Source: Flavobacteriales bacterium
Lineage (GTDB): Bacteria; Bacteroidota; Bacteroidia; Flavobacteriales; UBA7430
Reading direction: 5' to 3'
Length of the DNA stretch: 8,715 bases
NCBI GenBank assembly: GCA_024959975.1
Contig: JANXFM010000209.1
Coordinates: 1 to 8,715, forward strand
This document shows positions 1-6,713 of this stretch, piece after piece. Made by a program: the position numbers and the translations under genes. The notes beneath the pieces are model-generated. The model was not told the DNA's origin. It ran no database searches and was given only the letters and a program-made list of their open reading frames with translations. Each line of letters opens with the position of its first letter. Within the stretch, counting starts at the first letter, position 1.

Positions 1-480
1 ACAGGCTTGTATTTTTTCCGTGAAAAATTAAAAGAAAGTAAGCTCTACCAAAAGGTAATTTCTCTCGGCAAAGGGGTTAAAGAAGGTTTTCAAACGGCTT
101 TTTACATGAAACAAAAAGGGTTGTTTACAGTTTACACACTCCTAATCTGGATCATGTACCTGTTGATGACTTATGTATGTTTCTTCAGTATGCCCGAAAC
201 TTCAGATTTAACTCTGGTTGACGGCTTGTACATTATGGTTATTGGTGGTTTGGGTATGATCGTTCCGGTGCAGGGAGGTTTGGGGCCTTATCACGCTGCA
301 GTAACGCTGGGAATTGTAAGTATTGGCCTTTCAGAAACGACAGGAATAACTCTTGCTGTATTAATCCATACAGCTCAATCAATAATGATCATCATCACAG
401 GAATTATTGCAGCAATTGTTTTATCTTTCGCTAAAAGAAAAGCAGTTCGCAATGAAGCAAGTGAAGCTCCTTCAGTCTAA
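1..480 (+). CDS. UPF0104 / lysylphosphatidylglycerol synthase-like transmembrane protein, C-terminal part (5' end outside window)
   Basis: The reading frame is open from the first base, so this is the last 159 residues of a longer gene. It is a polytopic inner-membrane protein. Hydrophobic stretches follow a basic loop at about residues 37-60, 70-90, 95-112 and 118-142, and the protein ends in a basic tail. The motif GMIVPVQGGLGPYH, followed by a hydrophobic helix and LIHTAQS, is the pattern I associate with the C-terminal half of the UPF0104/LPG-synthase transmembrane family. That family contains flippase-like parts of lipid aminoacylation enzymes, and also many stand-alone membrane proteins of unknown substrate. 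No catalytic aminoacyl-transferase domain follows, so lipid lysinylation should not be assumed. The stop codon lies 29 nt inside the next gene (rfaE2), which suggests translational coupling. The family assignment is good; the substrate is unknown. Confidence 0.85.
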   Translation, partial: TGLYFFREKLKESKLYQKVISLGKGVKEGFQTAFYMKQKGLFTVYTLLIWIMYLLMTYVCFFSMPETSDLTLVDGLYIMVIGGLGMIVPVQGGLGPYHAAVTLGIVSIGLSETTGITLAVLIHTAQSIMIIITGIIAAIVLSFAKRKAVRNEASEAPSV

Positions 481-943
481 AATTTTATCAAAACCGGAAT
501 TAGAATCACAACTGGAAAAATGGCGTAATACCCGTCAAAAAGTTGTGTTTACGAATGGTTGTTTTGACTTACTTCACCTGGGGCACATTGACTATTTAGC
601 CAAAGCCCGCGACCTGGGGGACAAGCTAATTGTCGGGCTAAATACAGATGCCTCCGTTCAAAGGTTAAAAGGCCCCTCACGACCGATAAAAGACGAATTG
701 AGTAGGGCGCATATCTTGGCATCTATGCAATTTGTGGACGCTGTCATTTTCTTTGAGGAAGAAACTCCAATAGACTTAATTTCCCGGGTAAAACCGGATG
801 TTCTTGTAAAAGGAGGCGATTACACCATCGAAGGAATTGTCGGGCATGAAATGGTGCTAAAAAATGGTGGCGAAGTTTGCACCATAGATTTTGTGCCGGG
901 TTATTCCAGCTCAACATTAATAGATAAGATCATTAAAAGATAG
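452..943 (+). CDS. rfaE2: D-glycero-beta-D-manno-heptose 1-phosphate adenylyltransferase (RfaE2/HldE C-terminal type)
   Basis: A 163-residue cytidylyltransferase-fold enzyme that should transfer AMP from ATP to D-glycero-beta-D-manno-heptose 1-phosphate, giving ADP-heptose for lipopolysaccharide core or other surface glycans. Visible motifs are TNGCFDLLHLGH (residues 34-45) with the nucleotide-binding HxGH at 42-45, the NTDASVQRLKGPSRPI segment (64-79) and the C-terminal GYSSST (150-155). It matches the stand-alone adenylyltransferase form; no ribokinase-like RfaE1 domain is fused. I chose ATG 452 because it gives the usual length and follows an A/G-rich stretch. An in-frame TTG at 407 would add 15 residues lying deep in the upstream gene. 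The gene overlaps the membrane-protein gene by 29 nt, and its stop abuts the radA start with no gap, so all three are probably one transcript. Confidence 0.93.
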   Translation: MKQVKLLQSKILSKPELESQLEKWRNTRQKVVFTNGCFDLLHLGHIDYLAKARDLGDKLIVGLNTDASVQRLKGPSRPIKDELSRAHILASMQFVDAVIFFEEETPIDLISRVKPDVLVKGGDYTIEGIVGHEMVLKNGGEVCTIDFVPGYSSSTLIDKIIKR

Positions 944-2308
944 ATGGCTAAAACAAAAGTAAAAACGGCTTATTTTTGCCAAAGTTGCGGGTCACAACAC
1001 CCAAAATGGCAAGGGCAGTGTAGTACTTGTAAAGAATGGAATACGGTTGTTGAAGAGGTCATCCAAAAAGAAGCGGTTAAAGTTTGGGCCAAGACGGAGT
1101 CAAAACATAGAATAAAAGCCCTGAAAGTTGCCGAAATCTCCTTAGAAAACGAAACCAGAATACAAACTGACAATATTGAGTTGGACCGCGTTTTAGGTGG
1201 GGGGATCGTTCCCGGGGCAGTGATTCTTTTGGGTGGCGAACCCGGAATTGGAAAGTCAACTTTAATGCTGCAACTGGCCTTAAGCCTGAAAAATTGCAAA
1301 ACCCTTTACGTTTCGGGAGAAGAAAGTGATAAGCAAATAAAAATGCGTGCCGAACGCTTGGGCGAAGAAGATTCAGATTGTTACATCCTTACCGAAACTG
1401 CCACTCAAAACATCTTTACACACATCCACAATTTAGAGCCCGATCTGGTTGTTATCGACTCTATTCAAACCTTACATACACAAACCATCGATTCCTCGCC
1501 AGGCTCTATTTCTCAAATAAGAGAATCGGCGGCAGAATTGTTGCGCTTTGCCAAAGAAACCGCTACACCGGTTATCCTGATTGGACACATTACCAAAGAT
1601 GGAAATATCGCCGGACCAAAAATATTGGAACATATGGTCGATGTGGTTCTCCAATTTGAAGGCGATCGAAACCATATTTACAGAATTCTCAGAGCACAAA
1701 AAAACCGTTTTGGATCTACAGCAGAACTTGGTATTTACGAAATGGTAAGCCACGGACTGCGGGAAGTTCACAACCCTTCGGAAATACTCATTTCTCAAAA
1801 AGACGAGGCTCTAAGCGGAACTGCCATTGCGGCAACCGTAGAAGGTATGCGACCGATGCTCATTGAAATCCAGGCATTGGTGAGTTCTGCCGTTTACGGC
1901 ACTCCTCAACGTAGTGCTACAGGTTTTGATCTTCGCCGATTAAGCATGTTGCTTGCCGTTTTAGAAAAGCGATGTGGTTTTAGGTTAGGCGCTAAAGATG
2001 TGTTCCTAAACATCACCGGAGGTATTAAAGTTGACGATCCGTCTATTGATTTATGTGTGGTCGCTTCCATCTTATCCTCGAATGAAGATGTGGCAATCTC
2101 CGACAAAATATGCTTTGCAGGAGAAGTTGGTCTTTCGGGAGAGATTCGTCCCGCAACAAGAATTGAACAACGAATTCTGGAAGCCGAAAAATTAGGTTTC
2201 GAGCAAATATTTATCTCTCGATACAATAAAGTAGAAACGGGAAAATTTGCAATTAAAGTAATGGCGTTCGGTAAAATTGAAGAGATCTATCAAACGCTTT
2301 TTAATTAG
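944..2308 (+). CDS. radA: DNA repair/recombination protein RadA (Sms)
   Basis: A 454-residue, full-length RadA, a RecA-like ATPase that drives branch migration of recombination intermediates in the cytoplasm. The domains occur in the normal order. A four-cysteine zinc finger has Cys12, Cys15, Cys26 and Cys29. The RecA-type ATPase core has Walker A GEPGIGKST at 98-106 and a Walker B-like strand ending at DLVVID, 167-172. The RadA-specific KNRFG motif is at 253-257. The C-terminal Lon-protease-like scaffold domain, from about residue 280, includes a segment beginning GTAIAATVEGMRP. The ATG follows the rfaE2 TAG directly, so translation is probably coupled. The stop lies only 21 nt from the convergent end of the HMA-protein gene, and no hairpin terminator is visible between them. 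No unusual residues were noticed. Confidence 0.98.
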   Translation: MAKTKVKTAYFCQSCGSQHPKWQGQCSTCKEWNTVVEEVIQKEAVKVWAKTESKHRIKALKVAEISLENETRIQTDNIELDRVLGGGIVPGAVILLGGEPGIGKSTLMLQLALSLKNCKTLYVSGEESDKQIKMRAERLGEEDSDCYILTETATQNIFTHIHNLEPDLVVIDSIQTLHTQTIDSSPGSISQIRESAAELLRFAKETATPVILIGHITKDGNIAGPKILEHMVDVVLQFEGDRNHIYRILRAQKNRFGSTAELGIYEMVSHGLREVHNPSEILISQKDEALSGTAIAATVEGMRPMLIEIQALVSSAVYGTPQRSATGFDLRRLSMLLAVLEKRCGFRLGAKDVFLNITGGIKVDDPSIDLCVVASILSSNEDVAISDKICFAGEVGLSGEIRPATRIEQRILEAEKLGFEQIFISRYNKVETGKFAIKVMAFGKIEEIYQTLFN

Positions 2309-2329
2309 TTGTTGGTTGTTGTCAATTCT

Positions 2330-2671
2330 TCAGTCGTGAGGTGCTTTACAGCAAAAATGTAAATTTTCATAGGCCACAGAATCGGCTTTCACAGAATCGG
2401 CAGCATAACCCAGTTTACTGATTATCGATCTGATATGTTCTAAAGATGTTTTGTCGTTTCTGTAACGAACCGTTAAGATTCCTGTTTCCACATCCATCTG
2501 GGCGAACTTCAATCCTTTTTCAAAAACCAATGTTTTATCTACAATAAGTTCCTCACACATCTCACAAACCGCACTGGTTTGAATCTTCGCAGTTTCAACT
2601 TTTTTACTTTTATTTTGGGCTGTCGTCATCGTTGACAGCATCACTAATGTTATCCAAACAACATTTTTCAT
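2330..2671 (-). CDS. Secreted heavy-metal-associated (HMA) domain protein with C-terminal Cys-Cys
   Basis: A 113-residue protein with an N-terminal hydrophobic segment (about 4-17) ending TTAQ, which reads as a signal peptide for the periplasm. Residues about 25-90 look like a ferredoxin-like HMA domain. TSAVCEMCEE places the metal-binding CxxC at Cys36/Cys39. It is followed by FEKGLKFAQMDVETGILTV and a C-terminal helix ending ISKLGYAAD, typical of MerP/CopZ-type chaperones. The usual Met two residues before the first Cys is replaced (Ala34-Val35-Cys36). The protein ends in NLHFCCKAPHD, with a second potential thiol pair at Cys107-Cys108. It starts 11 nt after the TonB-dependent receptor stop, so it is the last gene of the cassette. 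A soft-metal periplasmic chaperone working with the receptor is likely. The ion (copper, zinc, other) cannot be told from sequence. Confidence 0.85.
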   Translation of the reverse strand: MKNVVWITLVMLSTMTTAQNKSKKVETAKIQTSAVCEMCEELIVDKTLVFEKGLKFAQMDVETGILTVRYRNDKTSLEHIRSIISKLGYAADSVKADSVAYENLHFCCKAPHD

Positions 2672-2682
2672 GTCTTTTGTTT

Positions 2683-4941
2683 TTAATCGTTAATACGTAC
2701 TCGTATTCCCGAGTACCATTTTCTTCCCATTACAGGGCCCCAGATCATTGCAGCATCAAAATTCTCGCTAAACGGGTTATCCACACTGCGTATGGGGTTG
2801 TCCTGCAAATAATTTAATGCATTTTCAACCCCAAAATACCACTCAAACTTTTTAAATCGACGTGTAAGCTGTCCGGAAAGTAAATTGAAATTCGGCGACC
2901 AAAACTCTTCTACGAACTCTTCGCCCAGACCTTGTGCCGGCACTCGGCTCGGTCCAATATTTTGTAGGGTTAGGTTTACATCCCACTTGTCTTGCCAACT
3001 GGTGTAAGAAAGCTGAACTAAGGATCGATATTTCGCAACGAAAGGAACATAAGTACTTGTCAAAGCGTCAGTAGCATATGTGGTTTTCGTTTCATTCCAC
3101 TTCTGAGCAAATTTTACTTCCCAGCCTTCAGCAGGTTCAATACTTGCATCCAGCTGTAAGCTTGTAGAGTATGACGCTCCATTTAGGTTGTACATTTTTA
3201 TTCGTTGGCTTTGCTCTACATCTACAACTACTTGATTTTCAAAGTCTGTCTGATAAAAGTCCATATTAAATGTGGACTCCTTACCTAACAAGTAAAAGTT
3301 GTAGGTGAAATTAAATCCATAATTCCAGGCTTTTTCTGCTTCCAGATCCTCATAATCATCCATTTCCAATTCTCTTGAGCTAAAGAAATACGAAATGTTT
3401 TCTGCCAACACGTTAGCTTGTCGATGCGCCCTTCCTGCAGATGCACGAAGCACCATATTCTCTAAAGGATTGTAACGCAAATGCAAACGTGGACTGTACC
3501 ACATTCCCCATTGTCTGGAATAATCAGCACGCATTCCTAAAATACTCGAAAATCGAACGCATTTCTTGAATTGAAATTCTCCAAAAGCACCCAGGGTTTG
3601 ATCATAACGCTCATAACTCCCTTCATCGTTCGCTCGAAGTTTTAGCTTTTCCTGATAGTTGTCTCCATAATAACTCATGCCCAACTTGTAAGACTTCGAA
3701 TCATCGCCAAAATTAGACTGATAAATAGCATTTAAATACATGCTCTGCTGCATCCCCGAATAGCGCGAAGTTCCAAAACTCGTTTCCTGATTGTGGTAAC
3801 GCAAAGAGCTAATAAGCCCTAAACTTGTTCCGGGTTTATCAAAAATAAATCCCATTTTAGAATGGAATTCTGCCTGCTCAGTATGCATGTCAACTTCGTA
3901 AGGTCTGGCAAACTCAAACGCATCCGTATCAGGGTCATCAGCACTTATTTGTCCGGACAATTTATCTTCAGTTAAATACCGTAAACCAAACATAATATGG
4001 CGGTTATCAAATCCCAAATATTCCCATCTGTTCAATAAAGAGACTCTGTTGGTTTGAAAATCGTCAGCAAAATGGTCGTCATTATGATCTACTGATTTCC
4101 CCAAATAAGAGTAATGCCCTAACAATGCAGTTTGCCAATCTCCTTTTACGGGAGCAGAAAAAATAAAATTATTTTCCATCATTCCGGCGCTATTCAAATA
4201 CGTATTCCAAAAAATCTTATCTGCTGTTTGAGGTTTAAATAGCTCTGCATTTATTTGCCCACTCAAAGACTCAAAACCATTTACTACCGAACCTGTTCCT
4301 TTGGCGATCTGAATGGATTCTATCCAGGATCCCGGCAAATAGTTCAAGCCGTAAGATGCTGAAAGCCCTCTTAAAAGGGGCATATTTTCAAATAAAATTT
4401 GTGTGTAAACACCATCCAAACCAAGCATTTGAATTTGCCTAGCCCCCGTAATGGCATCTGTAAAACTTACATCTACCGACGGATTCGTTTCAAAACTTTC
4501 TGAAAGATTACAACACGCTGCTTTATATAATTCTGATGCCGAGATCCATTCTACGTTTTTTACTTGTAACAGCGATTTGGCATTTGTTTTTTGACGGTCC
4601 AGAAGCTTGATCTCATCAAGGGTTTTTGAGCTCAAAATAAATTGTATTTCCCCGGCTTTTTTTACTTCAATGGTGTCGCTTTCATAACCTACAAAACTGG
4701 CCATTATGGGGTGCGGGTAAGCATGATCTGTCTGAATTACAAAGGCTCCCTGAACATCGGTAACCGTTCCTTGCTGATCTTTGACACAAAATACATGCGC
4801 CCCCGGCAAAGGTTTTAGTTTGCCCTGTGCATCACGCTCAAATACAAAACCTGTTATCTCATAATCAGAATGATCGATCTGTGCATACAGTTGGTTTACT
4901 CCCACTATTAAACTTAATAGTAGAACGAGATTTTTTCTCAT
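2683..4941 (-). CDS. TonB-dependent outer-membrane receptor, putative metal/metallophore importer
   Basis: A 752-residue outer-membrane receptor. A signal peptide (1-20, ending QLYAQ) precedes a carboxypeptidase-regulatory-like beta-sandwich (about 28-104; features PLPGAHVFC, DVQGAFVI, SFVGYESDTIEV). The plug domain follows (about 120-235; NPSVDV, RQIQMLGLDGVY, KGTGSVVNGFESLSGQINAEL), then a beta-barrel to the C terminus. Cys143-Cys144 sit at the start of the plug in KAACCNLSESFETNPS, a pattern I recall from a subgroup of Bacteroidota receptors. Early in the barrel, DHNDDHFADD (285-294) resembles a DxNxDxxxD cation-binding loop. The gene lies between a Cys-rich secreted protein (55 nt upstream) and an HMA chaperone (11 nt downstream), which points to a metal or metal chelate as substrate. 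Length and domain order are normal and no frameshift was seen. Receptor class is certain; substrate is inferred. Confidence 0.95.
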   Translation of the reverse strand: MRKNLVLLLSLIVGVNQLYAQIDHSDYEITGFVFERDAQGKLKPLPGAHVFCVKDQQGTVTDVQGAFVIQTDHAYPHPIMASFVGYESDTIEVKKAGEIQFILSSKTLDEIKLLDRQKTNAKSLLQVKNVEWISASELYKAACCNLSESFETNPSVDVSFTDAITGARQIQMLGLDGVYTQILFENMPLLRGLSASYGLNYLPGSWIESIQIAKGTGSVVNGFESLSGQINAELFKPQTADKIFWNTYLNSAGMMENNFIFSAPVKGDWQTALLGHYSYLGKSVDHNDDHFADDFQTNRVSLLNRWEYLGFDNRHIMFGLRYLTEDKLSGQISADDPDTDAFEFARPYEVDMHTEQAEFHSKMGFIFDKPGTSLGLISSLRYHNQETSFGTSRYSGMQQSMYLNAIYQSNFGDDSKSYKLGMSYYGDNYQEKLKLRANDEGSYERYDQTLGAFGEFQFKKCVRFSSILGMRADYSRQWGMWYSPRLHLRYNPLENMVLRASAGRAHRQANVLAENISYFFSSRELEMDDYEDLEAEKAWNYGFNFTYNFYLLGKESTFNMDFYQTDFENQVVVDVEQSQRIKMYNLNGASYSTSLQLDASIEPAEGWEVKFAQKWNETKTTYATDALTSTYVPFVAKYRSLVQLSYTSWQDKWDVNLTLQNIGPSRVPAQGLGEEFVEEFWSPNFNLLSGQLTRRFKKFEWYFGVENALNYLQDNPIRSVDNPFSENFDAAMIWGPVMGRKWYSGIRVRIND

Positions 4942-4948
4942 AATAAAT

Positions 4949-4956
4949 CAAAATTA
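4949..4956 (-). promoter_or_regulatory. Possible internal -7 box before the TonB-dependent receptor gene
   Basis: The minus strand reads TAATTTTG, a match to the Bacteroidota TAnnTTTG -7 consensus, in the 55-nt gap before the receptor ATG at 4941. Only 7 nt separate box and start codon, and no TTG lies at the expected -33 spacing (about 17-23 nt upstream). Such a match is easy to obtain by chance in AT-rich DNA. The receptor is probably mainly read from the cassette promoter upstream. Confidence 0.2.
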
Positions 4957-4996
4957 AATGAATTTCTTTTCTAAGGTCGATTGCTTAAAAAAGTTA

Positions 4997-5431
4997 TCAA
5001 ATAAGGAGGGTTTGAGTAAAGCAAAGAATATCCCGACCGGATTTTGGTGGCGGCAATCTGTAATCAGCTATTGTACCTTTTAAAGAATTATGCTCTTTTA
5101 CCGGAACTAAAATTTTATTTGCAGCAATAAAGTCTACCTCTGAAACAAGGTCTTCAACATCACTTGTCAGAACCTCAAAATCAAATTGTATGTACTTACT
5201 AAAAGAAAGGTTGCAAGCATTATCACCCATATCAGCACACGAACACTGGGGTGCTTCTGTAAGCGTAATGTGACAACAGGAAGCCTTATCTTCTAAGACC
5301 TCACAAACCGTAATTTCTTTCGCATGCATACATACTTCCCAATGATAGGTGAAGCCCATGCTAAGCATCGAAACAAAAACGGCTAATGTAACTGCCTGAA
5401 TTCGTAATATGTAAGACTTAATTTGAATCAT
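4997..5431 (-). CDS. Secreted/membrane-anchored Cys-rich protein, probable HYC_CC_PP family
   Basis: A 144-residue protein. A basic start followed by a hydrophobic segment (about 8-27) is a signal peptide or N-terminal anchor. The next stretch is Cys-rich: Cys34, Cys43, the vicinal pair Cys52-Cys53, Cys63 and Cys65 (CSC), and Cys73. His30, His36 and His54 lie among them. The C terminus has a Pro-Pro-Pro (127-129) and ends with SGRDILCFTQTLLI. The order of an H/C motif after the leader, a CC, and a late PP agrees with the Bacteroidota HYC_CC_PP family as I know it, though the canonical HYC is only loosely kept (YHWEVC). Function is not established. The many thiols and the position before a receptor and an HMA chaperone suggest metal binding or sensing in the envelope. 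ATG 5431 is preferred over a TTG at 5440 that lies inside the -7 box. Confidence 0.7.
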   Translation of the reverse strand: MIQIKSYILRIQAVTLAVFVSMLSMGFTYHWEVCMHAKEITVCEVLEDKASCCHITLTEAPQCSCADMGDNACNLSFSKYIQFDFEVLTSDVEDLVSEVDFIAANKILVPVKEHNSLKGTIADYRLPPPKSGRDILCFTQTLLI

Positions 5432-5437
5432 AAATAA

Positions 5438-5445
5438 CAAAGATA
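5438..5445 (-). promoter_or_regulatory. Candidate -7 promoter box of the metal cassette
   Basis: The minus strand reads TATCTTTG, an exact match to the Bacteroidota TAnnTTTG -7 box, 6 nt before ATG 5431 of the Cys-rich protein gene. The nearest upstream TTG (5460-5458) is only 12 nt from the box, short of the usual spacing of roughly 17-23 nt, so the -33 element is weak or absent. If the box is used, transcription would begin at or within a few bases of the ATG, giving a leaderless or nearly leaderless message. It lies in the 76-nt gap after hflX, which implies the cassette can be transcribed independently. Confidence 0.5.
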
Positions 5446-5457
5446 CGAATGTATCTT
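5440..5457. promoter_or_regulatory. Perfect inverted repeat overlapping the cassette -7 box (candidate operator)
   Basis: AAGATAC-GAAT-GTATCTT is a perfect 7-bp inverted repeat with a 4-bp centre (18 bp in all). One arm contains most of the TATCTTTG -7 box read on the minus strand. A regulator bound here would block RNA polymerase, so repression is the natural guess. I do not recognise it as a known Fur, Zur, CsoR or ArsR box, and no regulator gene is present in this window. Confidence 0.45.
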
Positions 5458-5507
5458 CAATTATGATGCCGTAATCAGGTATCAGCAGTCAGCTTTAACT
5501 TTCATCA

Positions 5508-6704
5508 CTAATACAAAAACTTATTGTACGGATAGCGTCGGGCGTGAATTTCCTTCACCAGATCGTAAACTGTAGTTTTAAATTCGTCCCAGTTTTCCTT
5601 CTTGTGTGCCGAAATGAAAATGCAGTTATTATTCATTTTCGACATCCAGGTTTTTTCCCAGTCTTTAAGTGAGTTATTATCACGTGTTCTCGGAGTCAAA
5701 TCATCTTCTTCTTTAGGTGTGTAAGAAAATAGGTCGATCTTATTAAACACCATTAAACTCGGTTTATCTGAAGCTTGAATCTCGTCTAAAATTTTATTCA
5801 CCGAATCTACCTGCTCCTCAAAATGTTCGTGAGAAATATCAATCACGTGGATTAGAAAATCCGATTCTCGAACTTCATCTAAGGTAGATTTGAAAGATTC
5901 AACCAGTTGCGTAGGCAATTTACGAATGAAGCCCACTGTATCAGAAAGTAGGAAGGGAAGGTTTTCAATTACCACTTTACGAACGGTAGTATCTAAGGTG
6001 GCAAATAACTTGTTTTCAGCAAACACCTCAGACTTGCTCAAAGCATTCATAATCGTGGATTTTCCAACATTGGTGTAACCCACCAAAGAAACGCGAATCA
6101 TCTGCCCTCGATTTTTACGCTGGGTAGCCATCTGTTTATCAATGGTTTTGAGCTTTTTTTTCAAAAGCGAAATTCGCTCTCGAATAATCCGTCTGTCGGT
6201 TTCAATCTCGGTTTCACCCGGCCCTTTCATTCCTATCCCACCTTTTTGCTTCTGCAGGTGCGTCCACATTCGGGTTAGGCGAGGTAATAAGTATTCGTAT
6301 TGCGCCAATTCTACCTGAGTACAGGCGTGAGCTGTTTGAGCTCTACCCGCAAAAATATCAAGAATAAGGTTTGTTCTGTCGAGAATTTTACGTTCGCCAA
6401 ATACCGTTTCAATATTTCGCAATTGAGAAGGCGTCAGCTCATCGTCAAAAATCACAATGTCAATGTCGTGCTCCTCAACATATTCTGCGATCTCATTAAT
6501 TTTACCCGAACCAATAAAAGTTTTTGGGTTTGGCTTAGCCACCTTTTGGGTAAATCGCTTTACCGGTTCGGCACCAGCAGTTTCAGCTAAAAAAGCCAAT
6601 TCATCTAAATACTCCTTCGACTTTTTCTCGTCTTGAAATTGGGTGATTACTCCAACTAAAACGGCTTTCTCTCCGGTAGGTTTAATTTCTACTTTTTGGG
6701 ACAT
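5508..6704 (-). CDS. hflX: Ribosome-associated GTPase HflX
   Basis: A 398-residue TRAFAC-class GTPase that binds the 50S subunit and, in studied bacteria, splits stalled or stress-arrested ribosomes. The N-terminal HflX domain (about 15-145) carries KPNPKTFIGSGKINEI and VIFDDELTPSQLRNIE. A helical linker begins with the family signature GGIGMKGPGETEIETDRR (155-172). The G domain has G1 GYTNVGKST (209-217), G3 DTVGF (255-259), G4 NKID (321-324) and a G5-like SAHK (365-368). A charged insert of about 30 residues lies between G4 and G5 (PKEEDDLTPRTRDN). The C-terminal extension is short, which accounts for the length below that of E. coli HflX. The ATG is 9 nt after the stop of the small membrane-protein gene, so the two are probably co-transcribed. 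Confidence 0.97.
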   Translation of the reverse strand: MSQKVEIKPTGEKAVLVGVITQFQDEKKSKEYLDELAFLAETAGAEPVKRFTQKVAKPNPKTFIGSGKINEIAEYVEEHDIDIVIFDDELTPSQLRNIETVFGERKILDRTNLILDIFAGRAQTAHACTQVELAQYEYLLPRLTRMWTHLQKQKGGIGMKGPGETEIETDRRIIRERISLLKKKLKTIDKQMATQRKNRGQMIRVSLVGYTNVGKSTIMNALSKSEVFAENKLFATLDTTVRKVVIENLPFLLSDTVGFIRKLPTQLVESFKSTLDEVRESDFLIHVIDISHEHFEEQVDSVNKILDEIQASDKPSLMVFNKIDLFSYTPKEEDDLTPRTRDNNSLKDWEKTWMSKMNNNCIFISAHKKENWDEFKTTVYDLVKEIHARRYPYNKFLY

Positions 6705-6713
6705 AAATTGAGC

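Noticed and set aside
407..451. Upstream TTG start extending RfaE2 by 15 residues
   Set aside because: The extension lies in the membrane-protein gene, is unlike the family N terminus, and ATG 452 already gives the normal length with an A-rich context.
1..480. Calling the first gene a lysylphosphatidylglycerol synthase (MprF)
   Set aside because: Only the transmembrane family signature is visible and no C-terminal aminoacyl-transferase domain follows, so the enzymatic name is not supported.
970..2226. Long antisense open frames within radA
   Set aside because: They are shadows of radA, which has full-length family motifs; the antisense products have no recognisable domain.
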